This document shows, one piece after another, positions 33,201-41,925 of a DNA stretch of 64,000 nucleotides (positions within the stretch are counted from its first letter, which is position 1; each line of letters begins with the position of its first letter). The stretch lies in contig CAKUBV010000006.1 of the NCBI GenBank assembly GCA_934643455.1, positions 1 to 64,000 on the forward strand, read 5' to 3'. The stretch comes from Candidatus Proelusimicrobium excrementi. GTDB lineage: Bacteria; Elusimicrobiota; Elusimicrobia; Elusimicrobiales; Elusimicrobiaceae. The translations under genes were made by a program, and so were the position numbers. The notes beneath the pieces are model-generated. The model had not been told where the DNA came from. It saw only the letters and a program-made list of their open reading frames with translations, and searched no databases.

Positions 33201-34190
33201 ATGTCCCAGCAAAACAAACAGCATTTTATTGACATTATAAACAGCTTTAAAGGCAAGGAAATTATTGTTATAGGCGATATCATGCTGGACCAATTCGTAA
33301 AAGGTTCGGTAAGCCGCATTTCGCCGGAAGCCCCGGTGCCGGTAGTCAATGTGGAAGAAGAGGATTTCATCGCCGGCGGAGCGGGGAACGTCGCCGTTAA
33401 TTTGGCCGTATTGGGCGCAAAACCCAAGATTCTTTCCGTAATAGGCAATGACGTTAAAGGTTCAATCCTAAAAAACTATCTCGCCGATAAAGGCGTCGAT
33501 GTAAAAGCCTTGGTTACGGACTGCAACCGCCCGACTACGCAGAAAGTCCGCATAATAGCCGAACGCCAGCAAGTCGTCAGGGTGGACAGAGAAAGCAAAG
33601 AAAGGGTCTGCCCGCCAGTAGCAAAAGAGTGCATGGCCAACTTTAAGAAAGCCGTAAAAAAGGCCAAGGGCGTGGTAATGTCGGACTACGGCAAAGGTAT
33701 GCTTTCGGACCATAATATAGAAGAAATCATAAATATCTGCCGCAAAGAAAATATCCCAGTATGCGTCGACCCGAAAATAGACAATTTCCTTAAATACAAA
33801 CGCATAACATGTATGACGCCCAATACCAAAGAAGCTTGGGAAGGCATGGGCCTGCCCCCCAAAAAAGACAATGAAGCCATTTTGGATTTGGGCAAAAAAA
33901 TTTTAAAAACTTTGGATGCGGAGTCCATTTTGATTACCAGAAGCGCGGAAGGCATGAGCCTTTTTGAAAAGGGCGCCAAAACCAAAATCACAACGATTAA
34001 AGCCACCGCAAAGGAAGTTTTCGACGTAACCGGCGCGGGCGATACGGTAATTTCGGTATTGACTTTGGCTTTGGCCTGCGGCGCTTCTCTGGCGGATTCC
34101 GCCTATATCGCAAACAAAGCGGCTGGCATAGTCGTAGCCAAACTCGGCACGGCGACGGTCACCGCAGAAGAAATAAAAGAGGTATTATGA
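33201..34190 (+). CDS. rfaE1: heptose-7-phosphate kinase RfaE1 (HldE kinase domain only)
   Basis: 329-residue PfkB-type sugar kinase. Substrate motif GGAGNVAVNLA (about 60-70), and ATP/anion-hole motif DVTGAGDT (about 276-283). It makes heptose-1,7-bisphosphate, the substrate of GmhB. The adenylyltransferase domain of bifunctional HldE is absent, so a separate RfaE2 is expected elsewhere. AAGGAG lies 9 bases before the start. Confidence 0.92.
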   Translation: MSQQNKQHFIDIINSFKGKEIIVIGDIMLDQFVKGSVSRISPEAPVPVVNVEEEDFIAGGAGNVAVNLAVLGAKPKILSVIGNDVKGSILKNYLADKGVDVKALVTDCNRPTTQKVRIIAERQQVVRVDRESKERVCPPVAKECMANFKKAVKKAKGVVMSDYGKGMLSDHNIEEIINICRKENIPVCVDPKIDNFLKYKRITCMTPNTKEAWEGMGLPPKKDNEAILDLGKKILKTLDAESILITRSAEGMSLFEKGAKTKITTIKATAKEVFDVTGAGDTVISVLTLALACGASLADSAYIANKAAGIVVAKLGTATVTAEEIKEVL

Positions 34191-34924
34191 ACAACGTTAT
34201 AATTGTTATCCCGGCCAGATACGGATCTACAAGATTTCCCGGCAAGCCTTTGGCTGAATTACAAGGCAAACCTATCATACAATGGGTTTACGAAGCCTGC
34301 AAAAAAGCGAACTGCGGCGAAGTGATTATCGCCACCGAGGATGAACGCATTACCTCGGCCGCCGCAAGCTTCGGCGCAAAAGCCGTAATGACTTCCGCCG
34401 ACTGCCAAAGCGGCACGGACAGAATTTATCAGGCTACGAAAGGTTTGGGAGCCGATTACGTAATAAACGTACAGGGCGATGAGCCTTTCGTTCAGCCGGA
34501 AACCATAAAAGCCGTGGTGGAACTTGTGAAAAATGACGATAAAACCGATATCTCCACAGCCTGTATGCCGGTAACCGACGCGGACATCATCAACAATCCC
34601 AATCACGTAAAGGCGGTGCTCGCCAAAGATATGAGAGCTTTATATTTTTCCCGTTCGCCGATTCCTTACAAAAGGGAAAAGACGCCCGAATCGGAAAAAG
34701 CCCCTTACTACCTGCACTGCGGCATTTACGGCTACAAAATAAAAGCTTTGGAACAATTTGTAAAATTGCCGGTAAGCCCGCTTGAGAATTTGGAAAAGCT
34801 TGAGCAGCTGCGCGCATTGGAAGCCGGCATGACAATAAAATCCGCTTTGATAAATAAAGCCGGCCCCGCCATTGATACGCCCGCGGATTTGGAAAGGGCA
34901 AAAAAATTTGCAAAAAATTTATAA
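34187..34924 (+). CDS. kdsB: CMP-KDO synthetase
   Basis: 245 residues. The N-terminal signature PARYGSTRFPGKPL and the later NVQGDEPFV are diagnostic of KdsB. It activates KDO with CTP for transfer to lipid A. It overlaps rfaE1 by 4 bases and is followed after 12 bases by pyrG, which makes the CTP it uses. Confidence 0.95.
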   Translation: MNNVIIVIPARYGSTRFPGKPLAELQGKPIIQWVYEACKKANCGEVIIATEDERITSAAASFGAKAVMTSADCQSGTDRIYQATKGLGADYVINVQGDEPFVQPETIKAVVELVKNDDKTDISTACMPVTDADIINNPNHVKAVLAKDMRALYFSRSPIPYKREKTPESEKAPYYLHCGIYGYKIKALEQFVKLPVSPLENLEKLEQLRALEAGMTIKSALINKAGPAIDTPADLERAKKFAKNL

Positions 34925-34936
34925 GGAGTTTGTGAA

Positions 34937-36520
34937 ATGTCAAAATTTATATTCGTTACCGGCGGGGTGGTAAGCTCCCTCGGCAAAGGCATAACCGGGG
35001 CCAGCTTGGCAAAACTTTTACAGTTAAGGGGCTTTAAAGTAAACATGATTAAATGCGACCCTTACATAAACATAGACCCCGGCACTTTGAGCCCTTACCA
35101 GCACGGGGAAGTGTTTGTTACGGCCGACGGCGCGGAAGCCGATTTGGATTTGGGCACTTATGAAAGATTCTTAGACGTCCCCATGACCAAAGCCAACACC
35201 AACACCGCCGGCGGAATATACCAAACCGTAATAGATAATGAACGCCGCGGCGATTATAACGGCGTAACCGTACAGGTAATACCGCATATCACCAATGAAA
35301 TCAAAAAACGTTTCGCAGCTTTTGACAAAGATTTTGACGTTACGATTATAGAAATAGGCGGCACCGTCGGTGATATTGAGGGCCTGCCCTTTTTGGAAGC
35401 CGCAAGGCAGTTCCGCGTGGAGCGCGGGCGCGACAATGTAATGACTTTGCACGCCACTTTGGTGCCTTATATCACTTCCGCCGGCGAACTTAAAACCAAG
35501 CCGACGCAGCATTCCGTCAACAAACTGCGCGAAATAGGCATAGAGCCCGACGTCTTGGCCTGCCGCACGGAACACCCGATTTCGGACTCTATGAAAAACA
35601 AACTCTCGCTGTTTTGCAGCGTAGAACCCGCCGCCGTAATAGAAGTTATGGACGCGCCTTCAATTTACCTTGTCCCGGAAGAACTTGAAAAGCAAGGCCT
35701 TACCGATTTGGTAATTAAAAGATTGGGGCTCAAAGCCAAAAAGAAAAACGACGGAGCCTGGTTTGATTTTATACGCAAAGCCACTTCCCCCAAGAAGCAA
35801 ATTACAATCGGCATAGCCGGCAAATACGCCGAACTTAAAGACGCCTATAAATCCGTGGCGGAATCATTGTATTTGGCGGGGATGTCAAACAAAGTATCGG
35901 TAAAAGTGAAATATATTAATACGCAGAAAGACGCCATTCCCGCCGCTTTAAAAGGCTTGGACGGCGTTATAGTGCCTGGCGGATTTGGCAAGCGCGGCAT
36001 TCCCGGCAAAATAGAAACCATAAAATACGCCAGGGAAAACGATTTGCCTTTCCTGGGGATATGCCTGGGTATGCAATGCACAGTCATTGAAGCGGCGCGC
36101 AACCTTGCGGGCCTTAAAGGCGCGGACTCAACCGAAATCAACCCCGACACAAAATACCCCGTAGTGGCTATGATGGAAGCGCAAAAACAAATAAAGAAAC
36201 TCGGCGGAACCATGCGCCTTGGCAATTACAGCGCGAAAATCAAAAAAGGCACTTTGGCGCATAAACTCTATAAAAAAGACGCTATAGAAGAACGCCACCG
36301 CCACCGCTATGAGTATAACCCGGAGTTTGTCCCCCAACTTGAAGAATGCGGCCTTAAAGTAAGCGCATGGCATAAGGATATTCTGCCGGAAATAGTGGAA
36401 TACCCAAAACATCCGTTCTTTATAGCTGTGCAGTTCCACCCGGAATTCGCCAGCAGGCCTTTAAAACCGCATCCGCTCTTTGACGGGCTTGTAAAAGCCG
36501 CTTTAAAGCGTCATAAATAG
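34937..36520 (+). CDS. pyrG: CTP synthase
   Basis: 527 residues. The N-terminal synthetase domain begins FIFVTGGVVSSLGKG; the C-terminal glutamine amidotransferase has the catalytic cysteine in GICLGMQ (about residue 376) and the His-Glu pair in FHPEF (about 502). It converts UTP to CTP. Adjacency to kdsB is common in Gram-negative bacteria. It is last in the operon, with a terminator 75 bases on. Confidence 0.97.
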   Translation: MSKFIFVTGGVVSSLGKGITGASLAKLLQLRGFKVNMIKCDPYINIDPGTLSPYQHGEVFVTADGAEADLDLGTYERFLDVPMTKANTNTAGGIYQTVIDNERRGDYNGVTVQVIPHITNEIKKRFAAFDKDFDVTIIEIGGTVGDIEGLPFLEAARQFRVERGRDNVMTLHATLVPYITSAGELKTKPTQHSVNKLREIGIEPDVLACRTEHPISDSMKNKLSLFCSVEPAAVIEVMDAPSIYLVPEELEKQGLTDLVIKRLGLKAKKKNDGAWFDFIRKATSPKKQITIGIAGKYAELKDAYKSVAESLYLAGMSNKVSVKVKYINTQKDAIPAALKGLDGVIVPGGFGKRGIPGKIETIKYARENDLPFLGICLGMQCTVIEAARNLAGLKGADSTEINPDTKYPVVAMMEAQKQIKKLGGTMRLGNYSAKIKKGTLAHKLYKKDAIEERHRHRYEYNPEFVPQLEECGLKVSAWHKDILPEIVEYPKHPFFIAVQFHPEFASRPLKPHPLFDGLVKAALKRHK

Positions 36521-36595
36521 GATTATTTGAGTTTTTTGACTGCGTATTGTTTCCGGTTGCGGCCAAGAACCAAAATATAATAATAGATAAAATTT

Positions 36596-36625
36596 CCCCC
36601 GGACTGAACAATCACTCCGGGGGAT
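36596..36625 (+). terminator. terminator of the lpxL-pyrG operon
   Basis: Stem CCCCCGGA/TCCGGGGG with a 12-base loop, then ATTTAATTT. Confidence 0.85.
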
Positions 36626-36699
36626 TTAATTTAAACTTTAAAAGTTGTTTGTATTAAAATTTTGTTTTGCTAATCTTAAACGGATTGTTACCCTTCTAT

Positions 36700-37122
36700 T
36701 TAGTTTATCATACACTTTGTGCAATTTTGCACACAACATTCCAATTTGTTAAATGCATTAACGGCAGTGTTAATTATATCTTCCTCATAGGCCCTTGCAT
36801 TGGGATAATAAAAATTTCTGTAAACCCATTCGTCATAATGTAATCCCTCTCTTAAAGGGGTTAAATTATATCTGTCAAACATTTTACAGCTTAATATTTT
36901 CCTAGCTTCACATTCATATTTTATATCTTTTAAACAAAGAGCAAATGTCAACCATTTCTTATGAAATAAAATATAAAAATGGGAATTTGGAATATCCTTT
37001 TTCCATACGTTAGTCCGTTTGTCGTCTTTGACATACCCGATAGGCGTAAGCTTTTTTATAACTATATCAGCCAATTCTCTATTTTTATTTTCTAAAAATA
37101 TTTTCTTACGTTTTCTTCCCAT
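36700..37122 (-). CDS. hypothetical protein, basic N-terminus
   Basis: About 140 residues from ATG 37122 (GGGGG upstream); an earlier in-frame ATG at 37152 is less likely because it falls in the 3' terminator region of the prepilin gene. I recognise no domain. It is rich in K, N, Y and W, has a cysteine group near the C-terminus (CCVQNCTKC) and a low GC unlike its neighbours, which suggests transfer. The C-terminal C-x-x-C-pattern could bind metal. Confidence 0.6.
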   Translation of the reverse strand: MGRKRKKIFLENKNRELADIVIKKLTPIGYVKDDKRTNVWKKDIPNSHFYILFHKKWLTFALCLKDIKYECEARKILSCKMFDRYNLTPLREGLHYDEWVYRNFYYPNARAYEEDIINTAVNAFNKLECCVQNCTKCMIN

Positions 37123-37156
37123 AAATTTCCCCCAAACTCTAAAATTTAACATAAAA

Positions 37157-37182
37157 AAGGGGAAGCCGTTAAGCCTCCCCTT
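37157..37182 (-). terminator. terminator of the prepilin gene
   Basis: Stem AAGGGGAGGC/GCTTCCCCTT with one mismatch, followed on the minus strand by TTTTATG. Confidence 0.8.
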
Positions 37183-37223
37183 AGGAGGGTACTATATGTT
37201 TATAGTACCAAAGCTGCTGTATA

Positions 37224-37694
37224 CTATTGTACGTCTAAACCTAATGAAGAACAAATACCGCTTACGGAAGCAGAACCAGTACCCTTGTTGTCCGTGCAAG
37301 TAATCTTGCCGGTATAGTACTTTCTGGCTAATATATAGCCTGAGGAGCCTTTCCTAGTTGCAGTAATTGTACCCTCCTCAGGTGTTTCGCCTGCAACTGT
37401 GAAGTTAAAGTTATTTGAATCCCAAGAACCTTCAGTCACGGTAGTTCCGGAAGTATTCGCAATTTCAATATCCAAAGAGGCCAATGTGGTAGGATACTTA
37501 TTCTCTTTGGAAACAAGTCTGGCTCTTTCCATAGCGGCTGAAATTGAACCCATAATGGACAAAGCTTCAGTAGCTCTGGATTTTTCTACCGCTTTAAAGT
37601 ACTGCGGCAATGCCACAGCCGCCAATATGCCGATAATCAATACTACTACCAGCAATTCTATCAGCGTAAAACCCTTCTTATTTACGTTTTTCAT
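37224..37694 (-). CDS. type IV prepilin / pseudopilin
   Basis: 156 residues. Leader MKNVNKKG, the prepilin peptidase site before FTLIELLVVV with the conserved Glu at +5, and a ~25-residue hydrophobic helix followed by ALPQYFKAVEKSRATEA. The globular part has a C-terminal cysteine pair (CTDN...GICSS) forming the D-region loop. RBS AGGAGG lies 8 bases upstream. It shares the T-tract promoter box with the cysteine-rich secreted genes. pilT (53710) is in the window; the assembly genes are not. Confidence 0.93.
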   Translation of the reverse strand: MKNVNKKGFTLIELLVVVLIIGILAAVALPQYFKAVEKSRATEALSIMGSISAAMERARLVSKENKYPTTLASLDIEIANTSGTTVTEGSWDSNNFNFTVAGETPEEGTITATRKGSSGYILARKYYTGKITCTDNKGTGSASVSGICSSLGLDVQ

Positions 37695-37733
37695 AAACTT
37701 CCTCCTTTTTTCACCCTTGCTGGGCGTAAGCTA

Positions 37734-37760
37734 AATTTATCAAAAAAAAAAACAAGTCAA
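37734..37760 (-). promoter_or_regulatory. T-tract promoter box, copy 4 (prepilin)
   Basis: Minus-strand TTGACT (37755-37760), a 15-base T-rich spacer, TAAATT (37734-37739), 40 bases before the prepilin start. It links pilin expression to that of the cysteine-rich proteins. Confidence 0.65.
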
Positions 37761-37805
37761 CTGTTTTATGATTTCGCCATAAGGTTCCGTCTGAACGACA
37801 AGCAT

Positions 37806-37946
37806 TTAGGCTTACAATTTGCTTTTACCTTTGGCCTGATTTTACCCTTTTCTTTAGTTCGGATACCTCGCTCACTTCGTTCGCATAGCCGCAAGTATAC
37901 CTCACTACGAAAAAACTAAAATCAGGCTCAAATCTAAAAGAAATCA
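37806..37946 (-). repeat. LIR copy 12
   Basis: The arms GCCTGATTTTA and TAAAATCAGGC (plus strand, with inner CTTTAGTTC and GAAAAAACTAA) surround GCTCAC-ttc-GTTCGC. Opposite orientation to copy 13. Confidence 0.85.
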
Positions 37947-37978
37947 AGCCGGTTAAGATTACTACAAAAAAGGAAGCA

Positions 37979-38047
37979 AACGTAGGTCAGGCTATGCCTG
38001 ACGTTAAAAAGCTGTTTCCCTCTGTCAGGTAAAACCTGACCTACATT
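37979..38047. repeat. GTAGGTCAGG double-hairpin repeat, copy 4
   Basis: Same arms and two inner hairpins as copies 1, 2 and 5. The TTATGGAA-type repeat follows at 38052-38114. Confidence 0.85.
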
Positions 38048-38212
38048 AATTAATAAAAAAGTTATGGAACCATTTTACGACCGAATAAGTTTATATATTG
38101 GAATATAAAGAAGAATCTATTTCTAAAAGGATGTTATACTGTGATATGTTTTTAAGTTTTGGGAGAAATACTAGCTACAAAGACTAAAACCGTGCGATAA
38201 TATAACCGGCGT

Positions 38213-38343
38213 GGTTTTTCAGATTTGAGGAAAATTTAAGTTTTATTCTAAGCGCAGAATACCTAGAACGATGGCGGCAAAGACGCCGCGGTATTTAAGC
38301 GAAGAAAAAACTTAAATTTACCCAAATATGGAAAATTGATAGC
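38213..38343 (+). repeat. LIR copy 13
   Basis: Perfect arms AAATTTAAGTTTT/AAAACTTAAATTT. The central hairpin is diverged (GGCG...CGCC). It lies just before the aminotransferase terminator. Confidence 0.8.
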
Positions 38344-38388
38344 CGTGAGCAAGAAAGATAGACCGAATAAAAAGAAGAAAACCCAACT

Positions 38389-38414
38389 AAAAAATACCCC
38401 CCTTTGCAGGGGGG
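38389..38414 (-). terminator. terminator of the aminotransferase-nad gene run
   Basis: Stem CCCCCC/GGGGGG, followed on the minus strand by TATTTTTTAG. Confidence 0.8.
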
Positions 38415-38422
38415 CAAAATCA

Positions 38423-39634
38423 CTACTTCCCATACTCCGTTATAGCCTTGGCCAACCGCTTTATGCCTTCGTCTATTTCCTCAAAACTTGAGTAGGAAAA
38501 GTTCAAACGCATTGTATTCTTGCCGCTTCCGTCGGGATAAAAAGCCGAGCCCATTACATAGGCCACGTTATTTTTTATGGCTGTCTCAAGCATCTTTTCG
38601 GAATCGATATTTTCCGGCATGACGACCCATAAAAACAATCCGCCTTCCGGCTCCGTCCAGCTGACGCCCTTAGGCATATACTTCCTGAGGGCGGCTATCA
38701 TTACGTCGCGTTTTTTGCCGTACAGTTTAGCCATTTCCGCTATATGCTTTTCAATGTTTCCGCGTTTTAAATATTCTTCCACAATGGCTTGGCACGCGGG
38801 GGAAGTGCATAAGTCCAAAGCTTGTTTTAATATGACGAACTTCTTTATAATTTCCTTATCGCCTATTATATAGCCCAATCTGAGGCCGGGGGCCAAAGTC
38901 TTGGAAAAAGTAAACATCGTAATGACATTCCCCTCACCTTTATCAAGGGCATAAAACGTTTTTTGGTGTTCGCCTCTAAAGCGCACTTTTCTGTACGGAG
39001 AATCTTCCAAAATAATTGTGCCGTATTTTTTTGCGAGCTCAAGTATTTTTACGCGCCTTTCCTCGGGGATTGTCGTACCCGTGGGGTTTTGGAAATCCGG
39101 CACTATATATATAAATTTGCACTGTCTGCCGGCATTTTTTAAATCCTCAAGTTTTTCTTCAAGAGATTCGGCTATAATGCCGCAGCCGTCGCTTTCAACG
39201 CCTATCATGTCCGCGCCGTAAGTTTCAAAAGCCTGCAATGCGCCCAAATACGTAGGTTTGGCCACTATAACCGCGTCGCCGGGATCAACAAAGGCTTTGC
39301 TTACTATATCAAGCCCCTGCTGGGAAGCCGACACGACCAACATTTCGTTTTGAGAAACCTCAATATTCTCATCCTTTTTAAGAAGTTTTATAAGTTCCTC
39401 TTTGAAGCTTGACGCTCCTTCGGTACAGCCGTACTGCAAAGCTTTGTTCGGGTTGGAAGTAATAACCTGTTTGGCTATTTTCCCTATTTCTTCCGCGGGG
39501 AACATTTCCGGCGTAGGAAGCCCGCCCGCAAAAGAAATCATCCCCGGCATACCGATTATTTTTAACAGTTCCCTTATGGCCGAGGCCGTAACCCTTTTGT
39601 TAACCTCAGATAACAAATGTGAAAAATCTTTCAT
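38423..39634 (-). CDS. PLP-dependent aminotransferase, class I/II (LysN/2-aminoadipate type)
   Basis: 403 residues, fold-type I. The PLP lysine is in FTFSKTLAPGLRLGYI (about residue 237), the phosphate-binding S-x-Q-x-x-L-D in SASQQGLDIV, and the Asn/Pro loop in PDFQNPTGTT. The beginning ISFAGGLPTPEMFP is typical of the 2-aminoadipate/aromatic/branched-chain group, which also includes MocR C-terminal domains. The substrate cannot be fixed by sequence. It is 10 bases behind nadC; an amino-acid role linked to NAD synthesis is conceivable but unproven. Confidence 0.88.
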   Translation of the reverse strand: MKDFSHLLSEVNKRVTASAIRELLKIIGMPGMISFAGGLPTPEMFPAEEIGKIAKQVITSNPNKALQYGCTEGASSFKEELIKLLKKDENIEVSQNEMLVVSASQQGLDIVSKAFVDPGDAVIVAKPTYLGALQAFETYGADMIGVESDGCGIIAESLEEKLEDLKNAGRQCKFIYIVPDFQNPTGTTIPEERRVKILELAKKYGTIILEDSPYRKVRFRGEHQKTFYALDKGEGNVITMFTFSKTLAPGLRLGYIIGDKEIIKKFVILKQALDLCTSPACQAIVEEYLKRGNIEKHIAEMAKLYGKKRDVMIAALRKYMPKGVSWTEPEGGLFLWVVMPENIDSEKMLETAIKNNVAYVMGSAFYPDGSGKNTMRLNFSYSSFEEIDEGIKRLAKAITEYGK

Positions 39635-39644
39635 TTACCGCTCC

Positions 39645-40475
39645 TTATTTCTTTATTTCAGATACAAGCATGCTTATATCTTTTGCCGGAACCGAGTGCG
39701 TAAGCGCGCCCATTGATATTACGTCAACGCCGGTTTTGCAATAGTCTTCCAAATTATCCTTATTGACCCCGCCGGAAACTTCAATCACGGCTTTGCCGTT
39801 TATAAGTTCTTTGGCTTTAAGTATTTCCGCAATAGGCATATTATCCAACATTATTATATCGGCGCCGGCTTTTAGAGCTTCGGCAACTTCTTTTAAATTC
39901 TTGACTTCAACCTCTATCTTGGGGGTATGCCCTATTTTGCTTTTTATGAGGTTTACCGCTTTTGTTATGCTTCCGCAGGCGGCTATATGGTTATCCTTTA
40001 TCATAACGCTGTCGGAAAGCGACATTCTGTGATTTTTGGCTCCGCCCGTGCGAACTGCGTATTTATCAAATTTGCGCATACCGGGCAGGGACTTCCTGGT
40101 GTCGACAAGCATAACTTTGTACTTTTGGGCTATTTTATTTAAATTGTAGGCCATAGTGGCAATGCCGCTCATCCTCTGCATAAAGTTGAGAGCGGGCCTT
40201 TCGCCTTTAAGCAATGTAAGGGCCGGGCCGGAAACTTCCGCCAGTTTGGTCCCCTTTTTTACATACTCGCCTTCCTTCTTAAGCATTTTAAATTTTATTG
40301 AAGGATCGACGTAATTAAACACGGCTTTGGCTATATTGCCGCCGCAGACAACCATTTCGTCCTTGGCTATAAAAGCCGCTTTGGCTGTATCGGTTTCGCT
40401 GAAAATATTATCGGTGGTTATATCGCCCAAACCGAAATCTTCTTCCACGGCCAATTCTATTATTTTATCTATCAT
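39645..40475 (-). CDS. nadC: nicotinate-nucleotide pyrophosphorylase (quinolinate PRTase)
   Basis: 276 residues. It converts quinolinate and PRPP to nicotinate mononucleotide. The conserved LNFMQRMSGIATMAY, DTRKSLPGMRKFDKYAVRTGGAKNHR region and IEVEV/MLDNM barrel strands are all present. It shares its first base with the last base of nadA, so translation is coupled. Confidence 0.95.
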   Translation of the reverse strand: MIDKIIELAVEEDFGLGDITTDNIFSETDTAKAAFIAKDEMVVCGGNIAKAVFNYVDPSIKFKMLKKEGEYVKKGTKLAEVSGPALTLLKGERPALNFMQRMSGIATMAYNLNKIAQKYKVMLVDTRKSLPGMRKFDKYAVRTGGAKNHRMSLSDSVMIKDNHIAACGSITKAVNLIKSKIGHTPKIEVEVKNLKEVAEALKAGADIIMLDNMPIAEILKAKELINGKAVIEVSGGVNKDNLEDYCKTGVDVISMGALTHSVPAKDISMLVSEIKK

Positions 40476-41518
40476 TATTTACCTGCCATTTTAAACATAT
40501 TGTCTATGGATATTTTCGCCTTAAGCGCGATATCGCGCGAAACTTCCACGCGCGGCGCTTTATCCAAGTTTTCCAAAACGCCCAAAACATTATTAAGAGT
40601 ATTGCGCTTCATTTGGGCGCAGGTTCTGCTTACGGGATAAAATGTTTTGGAGGGATTTTCAAGCTCCAAGCTGTTCACTATGCCGTCTTCGCTGAAAACC
40701 GCAAATTCTTCCGCGTCGCTCCCTTTTACATAGGAAAGCATCCCCGCCGTACTGCCGCAGTAATCGCTCATCTCGCAGACGGAGCGCGGGCATTCGGGGT
40801 GGCTTATTATTTTGGCGTTGGGGTGAGCGGACTTAATTTCTTCTATGTCACGCACTGTGTACTTATCATGCACGCAGCAGGTGCTCCCGAAGGCAAGAAC
40901 CTCTTTTTCAATCCCGCGGCGTTTAAGTTCCGCGCGGATATTTTCCGCCATGAACAAATCCGGCACAAAAACTATTTGATTGTTCGGCAAAGCCGAAACT
41001 ATGTCGTAAACATTGGAGGACGTTACGCAAACGTCGCAAAAAGCCTTAACTTCCGCCGTGCTGTTGATGTAACATACCAGCGCGGCCTGAGGGTACCCGG
41101 CTTTAAGCTTTGCGGCTTCTTCCGCGTCTATGCCGTCCGCCAAAGAACATCCCGCCGTTACAGGCGGCAAAAATACATTTTTATCCGGGTTGACTATTTT
41201 TGCGGTCTGTGCCATAAAATAGACGCCGCAAAAAATAATGTTCTTTTGCCAGGTTTGGGCGGCTTTCTTGGCCAAAGCGTAAGAATCGCCCTTAAAATCC
41301 GCAACGCCGTAAACTATATCCGGCGTACAATAATAGTGCGCCAAGATTACGGCGTCTTTTTCCCGTTTTAAATCGTTGATTTTTAAAGTAAGCGGCGCGA
41401 TTGAACGGCAATGCTCCAAAGAGCACTTGCCTCCGGTTTTAAAATCGGTCATTACGCCAAGCTCTTTAAAAAGCCTTTGCGCTTCCTCTTCAATGCGCGC
41501 CGCTTCTAAATCTGACAT
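40475..41518 (-). CDS. nadA: quinolinate synthase
   Basis: 347 residues. It condenses iminoaspartate with dihydroxyacetone phosphate, using a [4Fe-4S] cluster. The AHYY and GDSYALAKKA motifs and three conserved cysteine regions (VKAFCDVCVTSSN, HPECPRSVC, SRTCAQM) are visible. It is followed by nadC and preceded by a small lipoprotein gene. L-aspartate oxidase (nadB) is not in the window; anaerobes often use aspartate dehydrogenase instead. Confidence 0.95.
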   Translation of the reverse strand: MSDLEAARIEEEAQRLFKELGVMTDFKTGGKCSLEHCRSIAPLTLKINDLKREKDAVILAHYYCTPDIVYGVADFKGDSYALAKKAAQTWQKNIIFCGVYFMAQTAKIVNPDKNVFLPPVTAGCSLADGIDAEEAAKLKAGYPQAALVCYINSTAEVKAFCDVCVTSSNVYDIVSALPNNQIVFVPDLFMAENIRAELKRRGIEKEVLAFGSTCCVHDKYTVRDIEEIKSAHPNAKIISHPECPRSVCEMSDYCGSTAGMLSYVKGSDAEEFAVFSEDGIVNSLELENPSKTFYPVSRTCAQMKRNTLNNVLGVLENLDKAPRVEVSRDIALKAKISIDNMFKMAGK

Positions 41519-41519
41519 A

Positions 41520-41795
41520 TTACTTCTTTATCGCCGCAGGTTTTTTGGCGCTTTTCACAGCCTGCTGTTTTTTGGCGGGAACGTTTTTTATCTGCTCCGC
41601 GTAAGGAACTTCGGTTTCATAATCATATTCCGGCGCGACGAGCAAATCAAATTCCTGATCGAGGATAACGCCTTCCTGCGCGTTGTTTTCAGCGTTTACC
41701 TGGTTTTGATAAGCGGCGGAATCATCCTTTTTAGAGGAAGAAGAACACCCCCCCATAATAAATAAAGCCGCGGCGGCTATTACTAAATATCTCAT
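41520..41795 (-). CDS. small lipoprotein
   Basis: 91 residues. Signal peptide with lipobox MGGC near residue 16, a serine run, an acidic middle (EFDLLVAPEYDYETEVPYAE) and a basic alanine-rich tail. No known domain. It is one base from nadA, so likely co-transcribed, but no functional link to NAD synthesis is evident. Confidence 0.75.
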   Translation of the reverse strand: MRYLVIAAAALFIMGGCSSSSKKDDSAAYQNQVNAENNAQEGVILDQEFDLLVAPEYDYETEVPYAEQIKNVPAKKQQAVKSAKKPAAIKK

Positions 41796-41925
41796 TTTTC
41801 CCTCCTTAAAAAATTCTTCAAAATCTTCCGTATATGTATATATTATATTATAATTGGCAAAAAGTCTTAAATAATATGCTATTATAAGTTAGCTTATTTA
41901 TTTAAAAATAGGATATAATCAAATT

